Assembly (NCBI GenBank): GCA_035629335.1
Contig: DASPIB010000001.1
Location: forward strand, 800,473 to 864,472
Length of the DNA: 64,000 nt
Reading direction: 5' to 3'
Source: Verrucomicrobiia bacterium
Lineage (GTDB): Bacteria; Patescibacteriota; Saccharimonadia; Saccharimonadales; Saccharimonadaceae
Part shown: positions 24,814-32,127 of the stretch, one piece after another
Numbering within the stretch: position 1 is the first letter of the stretch
Layout: each line of letters begins with the position of its first letter
Translations under genes and position numbers: made by a program
Notes under the pieces: generated by a model
What the model was told of the DNA's origin: nothing
Databases searched by the model: none
Seen by the model: only the letters and a program-made list of their open reading frames with translations

Positions 24814-26011
24814 TATCATCTCCTTTGTCTTTTACATGCGACGTGTAGCGCGACACCTGAAATACCAACCCCAGCGCCATCATAATAAATAGCAAGCTGG
24901 TACCGCCAAAACTAAGCAGCGGTAGCGTAACGCCCGTCAGCGGAAAAATGCCAATCATCGCGCCAATATTCACCACCGTATGTGTCCCGACCCAACCAAA
25001 TACACCAGCCGCCAACAACTTCATCGGTGGATCATGCAGCCGATCGGTTATCATGAGGATTCTTAGTAACAATACCACGAATAACGCCAGTGTTGCCACC
25101 AGCCCGACAAACCCAAACACCTCCCCCATCACCGCAAAGATTGAGTCGTTGACCGCCTCTGGTAAATAACCAAACGCCTGCACCCCTTGGCCTAGCCCTA
25201 CGCCAAACAATCCCCCACTGCCAATAGCAATTTTGGCCTGACGAATATGGTAGCTCGAATCGCGGGTATCGCGCGAAGGATCAAGAAAAGTCGCCACCCG
25301 CTCTAGCCTATGCGGCGCTATGATAATCATCACCACGCTCAAAGCCAGCAGCGCCCCACCAACTAATAATCCGTTGCGCCTATTGAGGCCCGCCATAAAT
25401 AGCATAGTTATCACCAATCCGAACACTGCAATGCCTGTCCCCATATCCTTTTGCAGTACCACAATAAAGAAAGCTGCAAGCCCGACAATCACCCCAAGTG
25501 GAATAAGCGTATCTGATAGACTATTCACCTTCCCTTGGGCCATTTTTCGCCCCAAAAAACCAGCCAAAAACAAAAGTAGGCCAAATTTCACCAACTCGGC
25601 GGGCTGAAAGGTACCGAAACCGACATCGAACCAACGACAAGCACCAGATGTACAGAGCGCCGGCCAAATCTCTAAGGCACCGGTTATCGCCAGCAACACG
25701 CAGGCCGCAAAACTAAGGAGGAGAATTTTACTGGCGTATTTTTGCCAAATCCGCAGCGGTACCGAAGCCGCCACCGCAAAGCCCACCAGCCCCGCCAGCA
25801 GGTAAAGCAGTTGGCGCTGCATAAAGTGCGCTTGGTCGAGCGAGCTGCCCGAAGTATTAATAAATTCCACCCGAGCGGTGCTAATTGAATACAGCACCAC
25901 CAAACCGAGCAGCATTAGCACTCCCATAAAAAGAATAATCTGGTAATCTGGCCGATGCCGCCGAACTAAAGTTGTGGCGGTTTGCTTTGCTTTTTCAAGC
26001 CGCTGCCGCAT
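24749..26011 (-). CDS. ftsW: SEDS-family septal peptidoglycan polymerase FtsW
   Basis: 420 residues, about ten membrane helices, SEDS features such as the FQPAELVKF motif, KDMGTG, and GVGLGQG followed by YLPEAVNDSIFAVMGEVFGF. FtsW polymerises glycan strands with the partner PBP encoded upstream. ATG overlaps the mraY stop (TAATG). The last about 20 residues, in the overlap with murG, are polar and basic. Confidence 0.95.
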   Translation of the reverse strand: MRQRLEKAKQTATTLVRRHRPDYQIILFMGVLMLLGLVVLYSISTARVEFINTSGSSLDQAHFMQRQLLYLLAGLVGFAVAASVPLRIWQKYASKILLLSFAACVLLAITGALEIWPALCTSGACRWFDVGFGTFQPAELVKFGLLLFLAGFLGRKMAQGKVNSLSDTLIPLGVIVGLAAFFIVVLQKDMGTGIAVFGLVITMLFMAGLNRRNGLLVGGALLALSVVMIIIAPHRLERVATFLDPSRDTRDSSYHIRQAKIAIGSGGLFGVGLGQGVQAFGYLPEAVNDSIFAVMGEVFGFVGLVATLALFVVLLLRILMITDRLHDPPMKLLAAGVFGWVGTHTVVNIGAMIGIFPLTGVTLPLLSFGGTSLLFIMMALGLVFQVSRYTSHVKDKGDDNENSYGRRGVGRTRHASSSRY

Positions 26012-27054
26012 TACTTAATATGACCTCCGGCTAGCGCCATCAATAAGCCAATGCTGCCGAGCACTTGCGCAATCACCCAAAATCGCATGGTCACTTTGGT
26101 TTCTGGCCAGCCCTTGGCTTCTAAATGATGATGCAACGGCGCCGACAGAAAAATCTTTCGTTTCAACACTTTTTTACTGAGAATTTGCACCAAGCTCGAG
26201 CCAGCTTCAAGCACAAACAATAGCCCAATCACCGGCAGCAAGAACAGTGTATCGGTGAGCATAGCCACTACCCCAAGTGCCGTCCCCAGCGCAAACGAGC
26301 CGACATCGCCCATAAAAAAGCGCGCTGGATAAATATTAAACCACAAATAACTCAAAAGCGCGCCGAGCACCGTGAAACAAAAGCCGGCAATCCCAAAATT
26401 GCCCTGCAGCAGCGCAATAATTGCAAATACAGCGTACGACGTCGCCAGCAGCCCCCCAGCGAGCCCGTCGAGACCGTCACTAATATTTACCGCGTTGCTG
26501 GTGGCTACCACCGCAAATACAAACAGTGGCACAATTAACACACCTAAGAAAATATCGCCAATAAACGGCACATGAACTTCGGTATAGCCAAGTTTTGTAA
26601 AGAAAAACCAGGCCAGCGCTAGGGCAACCAGCGTAATCATCAAGAACTTCATGCTTGAGCGCAAACCCTTTACTCCACCGCCGAGGCCACGAATATTAAT
26701 AATATCGTCAAGCAGCCCCACTAACCCACCACCAACCAATGCTGCCAGCGGTAACCACGTCTGCTGACGGTCAAGATTACCAAGTAAAGTGATCGCGCCG
26801 ATGGCTGCCACCGTGACAATACCCGCCATTGTGGGTATGTGCCGCTTAAATTTATCGGCGTGCAGCTTTGTAAACACCTTGAGCTGCTCACCAGTAGTAG
26901 AAGTGCTACGCTGTTGTTTCCAAAACTTATAGCGGTAGGCCGCGGCGGTGTAAATAGGCGTCAGGACCATCGCCAGTACAAACGACCCAACGCTCAAAGC
27001 AAATATTTTTGTCAGTTGCTCCGTAATTTCAGCAATCGTCAGCTGGTCTACCAC
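26011..27054 (-). CDS. mraY: Phospho-MurNAc-pentapeptide transferase MraY
   Basis: 347 residues, about ten membrane helices. GLLDDIINI carries the Asp pair and NAVNISDGLDGLAGG the second signature; HHHLEAKGW near the end is the His-rich loop typical of MraY. It transfers phospho-MurNAc-pentapeptide to undecaprenyl phosphate to make lipid I. GTG start at 27054, one base after the stop of the PBP gene, with GAGGGGAA upstream. Confidence 0.95.
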   Translation of the reverse strand: MVDQLTIAEITEQLTKIFALSVGSFVLAMVLTPIYTAAAYRYKFWKQQRSTSTTGEQLKVFTKLHADKFKRHIPTMAGIVTVAAIGAITLLGNLDRQQTWLPLAALVGGGLVGLLDDIINIRGLGGGVKGLRSSMKFLMITLVALALAWFFFTKLGYTEVHVPFIGDIFLGVLIVPLFVFAVVATSNAVNISDGLDGLAGGLLATSYAVFAIIALLQGNFGIAGFCFTVLGALLSYLWFNIYPARFFMGDVGSFALGTALGVVAMLTDTLFLLPVIGLLFVLEAGSSLVQILSKKVLKRKIFLSAPLHHHLEAKGWPETKVTMRFWVIAQVLGSIGLLMALAGGHIK

Positions 27055-27055
27055 C

Positions 27056-28807
27056 TTAGTTTCCCCTCGCTTTCAGTTTCATGTAATCGATCATCCAGTT
27101 AGAAATATCAGTAAAAATTGGCCCTGCTGCTGTCGTACCGGCATAGCCAGGAAGCTTTGAGTCTTTTACCTGCACCATTATGACATACTTCGGCTCAGTA
27201 TCACCACCAAACCCAACGTAGCTCCCAATTGAATTAGCATCGGTGTATCTCCCTGTTGCCGGGTCAATAATCTCTGAGGTGCCCGTTTTTCCACCAACAA
27301 AATAGCCGCGGTCATTTCCCCCAAGCACACCTGCTTGCCGCGCCCGGTAGATCATATCCCTCAGCGTCGTCGAAACTTCTGGCTTCAAAACATTTTGCTT
27401 TACCACTTTTGGCGTTTCCTGCTTCACTGCGCCATCGGCACTCCGTGTGCCAGCAATCAAGTGTGGCTTGTAGTAGGTACCGCCATTGACTGCTGCCGAA
27501 AAAGCGGCTGCTACCTGCACCATTGTCAGGTCCATCCCCTGCCCAAATGTCATGTTGGCGTACCGAACATTGTTACCTTGTACATCAGTTGGTGGAATAA
27601 CCACTCCGCGAGATTCTGCCGCCTGCTCGATACCAGTTTTCTTACCAAACATATAGTGATTGGTAAAGTAATCGTAAATAACATTGCGTGCCTTACGGTT
27701 GTAGCTGCCGTCGCCTAACTGCTGCATGATAAACACTACCCCTGTATTCAACGAGTACTGCAGGATATCAGTCATCGTGGCAGCCGGGCTGATTGGATCT
27801 TCTTCGACGTTCCGTATGATTCTATCTTCTACCTTTACGAAGCCTGGATTATTGAAAGTGGTGTGTGGAGTTACTACGCCCGTATCGAGGCCTACACCAA
27901 CTGTCAGTGCCTTGATGACCGACCCAGCTTCATACGGCTCGCTAACTACATTGTTTTGAAACAGCCGATAATCTTCAACTTCGTAATATTTTTCTGGATT
28001 ATAAGTCGGGAAATTAGCCATCGCCTTCACCGCTGCGGTTTTCGGATCCATCACAATAACGCTGCCTTTTGTTGCCCCTGCGCGTTTTAATCCGACTTCA
28101 AGGGCGGTTTCAGCATAGGCCTGAATATTGCGGTCGATGGTCAACACTAGATCATCGCCATTTTTAGCTGGCTTTCGGATGTCTTCACGACCAATAGTTA
28201 GCGGAATACGGCGCACATCAGTTACAGCTTGCAGTAAGCCGTCTTCGCCCTTAAGGCGGTCGTTAGCAGCCTCTTCAATGCCATACTGCCCTTTACCCTC
28301 ACTGTTAACATACCCAAGCAATTGGGCCGCTAAACTGCCTTCTGGATACACGCGCCGATCACTTTCTTGCAAACCAACACCGGCTATCTCTTCTTTTTTT
28401 AGAAGCTCAGCTTGTTTACGGGTCAATTGGCGCGCCAGCACCGTGTAGCGAGACTGCTTGCTAGTTAAGCCGTCTTCAAAATCTTTTACCACCGTGCCGC
28501 CGGCAATTCTTCGTATGACTTCACTAATTTTACGCGGGTCTTCCACTTCGTGCGGGTCGGCATACGCTGTATACACCGGCTCATTGAGCACTAATGGCAC
28601 CAAATTCTGGCCATCATGCGCATAAACTTTGCCCCGTTTAGCGGGAATTGTGAGCCGAGCCACCTGCTCTTTTTCAGCCTCTTCTCGGTAATGGGCGTGT
28701 TGAAGAATCTGTAAATTAAACAGCTGGCCGACAAAAATCACCACTAACACAAGCAGTCCTGTTGCCAGGACCCTTGATCGACTACTCTTCTGAAAACTAA
28801 GACTCAT
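27056..28807 (-). CDS. ftsI: Class B penicillin-binding protein (FtsI/PBP2-like transpeptidase)
   Basis: 583 residues: one N-terminal membrane helix (about 12-32), a PBP dimerisation domain, and a transpeptidase with Ser296 in SVIK, Ser-Leu-Asn at 352-354, and GGKTGTSE near 505. It cross-links septal peptidoglycan with FtsW. A TACAAT ends 8 nt before the ATG although ftsL ends only 18 nt upstream, so the gene may also be transcribed from an internal leaderless promoter. Confidence 0.95.
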   Translation of the reverse strand: MSLSFQKSSRSRVLATGLLVLVVIFVGQLFNLQILQHAHYREEAEKEQVARLTIPAKRGKVYAHDGQNLVPLVLNEPVYTAYADPHEVEDPRKISEVIRRIAGGTVVKDFEDGLTSKQSRYTVLARQLTRKQAELLKKEEIAGVGLQESDRRVYPEGSLAAQLLGYVNSEGKGQYGIEEAANDRLKGEDGLLQAVTDVRRIPLTIGREDIRKPAKNGDDLVLTIDRNIQAYAETALEVGLKRAGATKGSVIVMDPKTAAVKAMANFPTYNPEKYYEVEDYRLFQNNVVSEPYEAGSVIKALTVGVGLDTGVVTPHTTFNNPGFVKVEDRIIRNVEEDPISPAATMTDILQYSLNTGVVFIMQQLGDGSYNRKARNVIYDYFTNHYMFGKKTGIEQAAESRGVVIPPTDVQGNNVRYANMTFGQGMDLTMVQVAAAFSAAVNGGTYYKPHLIAGTRSADGAVKQETPKVVKQNVLKPEVSTTLRDMIYRARQAGVLGGNDRGYFVGGKTGTSEIIDPATGRYTDANSIGSYVGFGGDTEPKYVIMVQVKDSKLPGYAGTTAAGPIFTDISNWMIDYMKLKARGN

Positions 28808-28825
28808 GATTCACTATTGTACGCG

Positions 28826-29179
28826 CTAATTACGAGCGGTTTCAACATTTGCCGGTGTAGTCATGCCCTGCGCAACGCTGCTTGATTCAACGCGCTCGAG
28901 CGCCTGCAAGCGGGCGTTTTCAACCTCAAGATCGCTCTTTTGGCTCATTAGTTCAGCCCGTTTTTGATCAAGATCGCTCAGCTCGTACCCATATGTACTG
29001 GTTTTGGTGATTTGGGTTAAGTATATGAGGCCAAGCACGGCGATCATGAGAGCTACCAGCACGGTATGAGTAACAGGGCCGAGCTTTGCACTTGGGCGAA
29101 AAGCCACGGTGTTTTGGTTCCGGCGCCATTGATGCTGGGAACGATTGCTTGCAAGTACGGCATTACGATTATAAGACAT
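28826..29179 (-). CDS. ftsL: FtsL-like division protein
   Basis: 117 residues: polar N-terminus of about 35, one membrane helix (about 37-57), then a coiled coil (LSDLDQKRAELMSQKSDLEV) as in FtsL/FtsB. Assignment is by topology and by position between rsmH and the PBP gene, where ftsL always lies. No clear SD. Confidence 0.75.
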   Translation of the reverse strand: MSYNRNAVLASNRSQHQWRRNQNTVAFRPSAKLGPVTHTVLVALMIAVLGLIYLTQITKTSTYGYELSDLDQKRAELMSQKSDLEVENARLQALERVESSSVAQGMTTPANVETARN

Positions 29180-29221
29180 GTGGTGCTATCTTTATTTTAT
29201 TAGTGTTTATTTTTTCTTGGT

Positions 29222-29252
29222 GGTGGCTCGCCCTTTGTTCGGGCAAGCCACC
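29222..29252 (-). promoter_or_regulatory. Hairpin in the rsmH-ftsL intergenic region
   Basis: GGTGGCTTGCCC and GGGCGAGCCACC (minus strand) form a 12-bp stem with one G-U wobble and a 7-nt loop. Pairing is complete only in minus-strand RNA, where no T run follows, so it may be an RNA-processing or attenuation element rather than a terminator. Confidence 0.5.
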
Positions 29253-29269
29253 CTGTTTTTTAGACGCGT

Positions 29270-29329
29270 CTACCCGCGAGTAACGGTGATTTTAGTGGCG
29301 CGTGACTTGTCAACAACTACGATTGGCAT
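29270..29329 (-). CDS. Tiny ORF (19 aa) between rsmH and ftsL
   Basis: ATG at 29329 preceded by AAAGGA with 6-nt spacing; encodes MPIVVVDKSRATKITVTRG and stops at TAG. It begins 17 nt after the rsmH stop and is followed by the hairpin at 29222-29252, then ftsL. It could be a leader peptide that controls ftsL translation or a real micro-protein. No homologue known to me. Confidence 0.4.
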   Translation of the reverse strand: MPIVVVDKSRATKITVTRG

Positions 29330-29346
29330 AACAAGTCCTTTCTTTT

Positions 29347-30246
29347 TTATATTTTTATTTTCACTGCGGCGCGAAGCTTTGCACTTCGCGAACGCGGATT
29401 GTGAACGTCGTCGGTGGCACCTAAGATTGGTTTTTTCGTCAGTAACTTGAGCTCGGCTTCATACCCAGCGGCATCAGCTTCAGCGAAGTATCGCTTTACC
29501 AGCCTATCTTCTAGGCTATGGAAACTAATCACCCCTACCCTGCCGCCAGGGGTAAGTAACTGCGGCAATAAGGGCAAAGTTGACTCTACTTGCTCGAGCT
29601 CGTTATTGAGCGCAATCCGGAGTGCTTGAAAGGTACGCGTAGCCGGATGTATCTTGTGATACCCGCCACGATAAGTCTTGGCAATAACAGTTGCGAGTTC
29701 GGCTGTTGTATGGTGCGGACGCGACCGAATAATGGCCTCGGCAATACGCCCAGCCATACGCGGCGGTTCTTCACCGTAGCGAACAATAATGTTGACTAGC
29801 TGCTCTTTTGAGAACGTATTTACCAGGCGCTCAGCGGTAAGCTGTTCGCGTTGGTCCATACGCATATCTAGCGGTCCATTATGTTGGAAGGAAAACCCTC
29901 GCTCTGCTCTGTCAAGTTGCGGTGACGACACCCCCAAATCAACAAGCACAATATCAAATGTTTCGCCGGCCTCAACCAGTTGCTGAGCGGCAGTTTTAAA
30001 ATCGGTATGCAAAAGACGCGCACCTTGCTGCGCCAGAGGCTGCAGCTCGGAAATCGCCATCTCATCACGATCAACCAGCGTCGCTAAATGAGCATCGCCA
30101 ATTGCCGCAATGAACGCACGCGCATGACCGCCATAGCCAGCAGTAAGGTCGAGGTATTTCTCGCCCTTTTGTGGCTGCAGCACGTCGAGCGTACTTTTAA
30201 GCAAGACCGGAATGTGGAGTTGTTGTGGTGGATGTTGTTTTCTCAT
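29347..30246 (-). CDS. rsmH: 16S rRNA m4C1402 methyltransferase RsmH (MraW)
   Basis: 299 residues. HIPVLLKSTLDVLQPQKGE, TAGYGGHARA (SAM site), DLGVSSPQLDRAERGFSF and DMRMDQ are diagnostic of RsmH. Start at ATG 30246: AGGTGA lies 8 nt upstream (30260-30255), while the GTG at 30258 is part of that site. The SD lies in one arm of a 26-bp inverted repeat, so translation may be controlled by RNA structure. Confidence 0.95.
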   Translation of the reverse strand: MRKQHPPQQLHIPVLLKSTLDVLQPQKGEKYLDLTAGYGGHARAFIAAIGDAHLATLVDRDEMAISELQPLAQQGARLLHTDFKTAAQQLVEAGETFDIVLVDLGVSSPQLDRAERGFSFQHNGPLDMRMDQREQLTAERLVNTFSKEQLVNIIVRYGEEPPRMAGRIAEAIIRSRPHHTTAELATVIAKTYRGGYHKIHPATRTFQALRIALNNELEQVESTLPLLPQLLTPGGRVGVISFHSLEDRLVKRYFAEADAAGYEAELKLLTKKPILGATDDVHNPRSRSAKLRAAVKIKI

Positions 30247-30248
30247 AG

Positions 30249-30505
30249 TCGAGGTCACCTATCTGGTAGTCAGTATGTTTGTTTTTGTGCGAAAATATTT
30301 TTGTTTTTGTGGTGTTGCCTTTTTGTGTCGTTAGTAAGGGCTGTTACAGAAACAACTCGAAAGTAGAACACAAGGGAAGGCAACAAGTGAGAGACTTATG
30401 TGTGAGGTGGAGTTTTTTGGGAGGTGTTTTAAGTAAGGTTCCACGACCATTTTATAGGTGGCGGCCGTTTTCGTCCACCACTGACTACCAGATAGCTGAC
30501 CTCGA
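30249..30505 (-). repeat. 26-bp inverted repeat enclosing a 205-nt structured leader
   Basis: Positions 30249-30274 and 30480-30505 are inverted copies with 25 of 26 positions matching. Between them lie further nested complements, GTTGCCTT/AAGGCAAC (near 30315 and 30383) and GGTGG/CCACC (near 30457-30479). In mraZ-rsmH mRNA the arms would form a long stem that buries the rsmH SD and stops 2 nt short of its ATG. The 308 nt between mraZ and rsmH contain no convincing gene. Alternatively a MITE-like element, but no target duplication is visible. Confidence 0.75.
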
Positions 30506-30566
30506 GAGTCATTCCTAAAGTTTCGCTATCTGTTTTTACCAAATTGTGAAGGTGCGATTTTGAACG

Positions 30567-30926
30567 CTAGCCAGCGATTATTCGCCAGTACGCCCCTGCC
30601 CTAACTGCCCGGACCGTTTTATCGATATGGGCATACTCGAGCAAATGCTGCTCGATAGTGACACGCCCCTGCTTCATATCGAGCGAGGCTTCGGTCTTGC
30701 CCATCCGGAACTTAACGTTCAGATCGGCGATTTTTTCATCGAGGATACTGCCGGTTAAGGCTGGTTCGACTTCTTTGTCCCACACCTGTTTTGGATATAA
30801 GTGGAGGTAGTCGCCGAACCCTTGGGTTAACACGACTCCGCTCGCAAACTCAGCCCGAAGTTCCGCCGGTATAGTTAACCGACGCTTTTCGTCAAGCTTG
30901 CGTTCGAAATAATCGAGTGTGGCCAT
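30567..30926 (-). CDS. mraZ: Transcriptional regulator MraZ
   Basis: 119 residues, somewhat shorter than the usual 140-150. Two SpoVT/AbrB-like halves are visible (KRRLTIPAELR near 15-25 and KQGRVTIEQHLLEYAHI near 85-101). MraZ binds direct repeats in its own promoter and controls the dcw cluster. AAAGGA precedes the ATG by 4 nt. First gene of the cluster, directly downstream of MraZ-box and DnaA-box arrays. Confidence 0.9.
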   Translation of the reverse strand: MATLDYFERKLDEKRRLTIPAELRAEFASGVVLTQGFGDYLHLYPKQVWDKEVEPALTGSILDEKIADLNVKFRMGKTEASLDMKQGRVTIEQHLLEYAHIDKTVRAVRAGAYWRIIAG

Positions 30927-30985
30927 TGGTTCCTTTGATGATTGGTTATTTTACGTTCGTGGTTTTTATTTTTTCTGGTGGTGTT

Positions 30986-31043
30986 ACCCACCGCTACCCA
31001 CTGAACTCAGTTTAATACCCACCACTACCCACTGCAATACCCA
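30986..31043 (-). promoter_or_regulatory. MraZ operator: five TGGGT boxes
   Basis: Minus strand TGGGT (plus strand ACCCA) at 30986-30990, 30996-31000, 31017-31021, 31027-31031 and 31039-31043. Two pairs have exactly 5-nt spacers (10-bp period), and the pairs are 21 bp apart, so all lie on one face of the helix. TGGGN repeats with 5-nt spacing are the known MraZ recognition pattern in E. coli. They lie 60-118 bp before the mraZ ATG, consistent with autoregulation. Confidence 0.85.
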
Positions 31044-31050
31044 AAAATAG

Positions 31051-31096
31051 TTTTCCACAACCTCCACTGGGTGGTTATCCACATATTTGTGGATAA
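31051..31096. promoter_or_regulatory. DnaA-box cluster upstream of mraZ
   Basis: TTATCCACA (31075-31083) and its exact inverted copy TGTGGATAA (31088-31096) flank 4 nt; both are perfect DnaA consensus boxes. A one-mismatch box TTTTCCACA lies at 31051-31059. The cluster abuts the MraZ boxes, so DnaA could regulate the division cluster here. Confidence 0.7.
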
Positions 31097-31114
31097 CATG
31101 ACTCATTAACAGTA

Positions 31115-31158
31115 TAAAAAGAAATCCACAGCTTTTGATGGCTGTGGATTTCTTTTTA
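31115..31158. terminator. Bidirectional intrinsic terminator, 18-bp stem
   Basis: 31115-31132 pairs with 31141-31158 around an 8-nt loop, with A and T runs at the two ends, so it can act on both strands. It separates the small membrane gene (31170) from the mraZ control region. Confidence 0.9.
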
Positions 31159-31169
31159 TAGTCCCCCTT

Positions 31170-31391
31170 TTAACCAAATAAGAACGATACTACCTGAGCG
31201 TTATAGCGGTCGGTCACCTGAAGTGCTAGCCAACCGGTAAAAACAAAGGCGTTCATAAACACCGATACTAGTAGCGCTGCGTTTTTGAAATCTTCAAAAG
31301 CATAGTTCCGCATATCAGCGGTTGGCGCCGCTGCGGCCGTGGTGGTTATTTTTTTAGTTGTGTTTGTCGCTTTTTTTGTGTTTTCTTTCAT
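31170..31391 (-). CDS. Small membrane protein with Lys/Thr-rich N-terminus
   Basis: 73 residues: a Lys/Thr/Ala-rich N-terminus (KENTKKATNTTKKITTTAAA) and one hydrophobic helix (about 38-58). The promoter 31401-31429 is consensus, and an AAGGT lies just upstream of the ATG. Monocistronic with a strong terminator. No family recognised. Confidence 0.65.
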   Translation of the reverse strand: MKENTKKATNTTKKITTTAAAAPTADMRNYAFEDFKNAALLVSVFMNAFVFTGWLALQVTDRYNAQVVSFLFG

Positions 31392-31400
31392 AATACCTTC

Positions 31401-31429
31401 ATGTTATCATGCTTAAGCTTAAATGTCAA
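31401..31429 (-). promoter_or_regulatory. Sigma-70 promoter of the small membrane gene
   Basis: Minus strand TTGACA (31429-31424), 17 bp, TAACAT (31406-31401), with TG two bases before the -10. The ATG at 31391 is only 9 nt downstream of the -10. Confidence 0.75.
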
Positions 31430-31532
31430 CCATTATATACTATTCTGGACGATTTAGCTTGCCTATGATTTGAAATTGAACTTGAGATAGGCTACACTAT
31501 GGATGTCTTATCGATTTGATTTTGGAGGAGTT

Positions 31533-31805
31533 ATGGCTCGTCTGACCGTTCCTGTGATTAAGGTGAACCAAGCAACGCCAGAACAGGCAATTACTACTTT
31601 CCTCTCACGCGTACAGCAGTTCGTGCAGGATAATGGTCTCCGTGCTGGTGCCGAATTTTCGGTAGCAGCTCAAGTTGAGGAGGTCGAGACGAGTAGGATA
31701 ATCTTTCATCTTGGCTTTAGCGACATCACTCGGTACGGTGTAATGTTTGCAGGGTGGAGGCGTGACAAGATTGGCCGCGAGACCTTTGGGTTTACGGTTG
31801 CCTAA
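31533..31805 (+). CDS. Hypothetical protein (90 aa)
   Basis: GGAGGAG (31524-31530) marks the ATG at 31533 (MARLTVPVIKVNQATPEQ) rather than an upstream in-frame ATG. The protein has an alpha/beta look with a Trp/Arg-rich end (AGWRRDKIGRETFGF). It is followed 20 nt later by another orphan on the same strand, probably an operon. No family recognised. Confidence 0.6.
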   Translation: MARLTVPVIKVNQATPEQAITTFLSRVQQFVQDNGLRAGAEFSVAAQVEEVETSRIIFHLGFSDITRYGVMFAGWRRDKIGRETFGFTVA

Positions 31806-31825
31806 GATACTGAACGGGGTACGAA

Positions 31826-32092
31826 ATGGGTCGCCGAGCGGTCGAAGAAATCGTCGAACTAACATCAGCCAGCTTAGAACAAAATTTCGAGCTCATCCTG
31901 ACTGCCGCCACGAATAAACTTAAGAACCTGCCGAGTGACCGGCGTGTGGAATGCGTTGTCCAAGTTACCGGTAAGCGAATCGATCATTTCCATTGCCATC
32001 AACTTGGCGTCCAGACCAATGAAACCAGCCAGCTAATTTTTGTGAGCTGTGATCATAGGGAGTATAGTAGCTTTGGCTTTGTTCGAAAATAG
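31826..32092 (+). CDS. Hypothetical protein (88 aa)
   Basis: Second gene of a two-orphan unit. The ATG has only a weak GGGG upstream. N-terminal half is helical (VEEIVELTSASLEQNFELI) and the second half contains several His and Cys residues (RIDHFHCHQLGVQ, FVSCDHREY) that could bind a metal, but no known motif fits. Confidence 0.55.
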   Translation: MGRRAVEEIVELTSASLEQNFELILTAATNKLKNLPSDRRVECVVQVTGKRIDHFHCHQLGVQTNETSQLIFVSCDHREYSSFGFVRK

Positions 32093-32127
32093 CTTTTACG
32101 GTGCTGTCCCAAAACGGGTCAGCGCCA

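Noticed and set aside
30249-30505. Insertion sequence or MITE
   Set aside because: No transposase and no target-site duplication at the ends; kept as an inverted repeat of uncertain origin.
31051-31096. Chromosomal replication origin
   Set aside because: Only three DnaA boxes, no AT-rich unwinding element and no dnaA, dnaN or rpmH nearby; promoter regulation is simpler.
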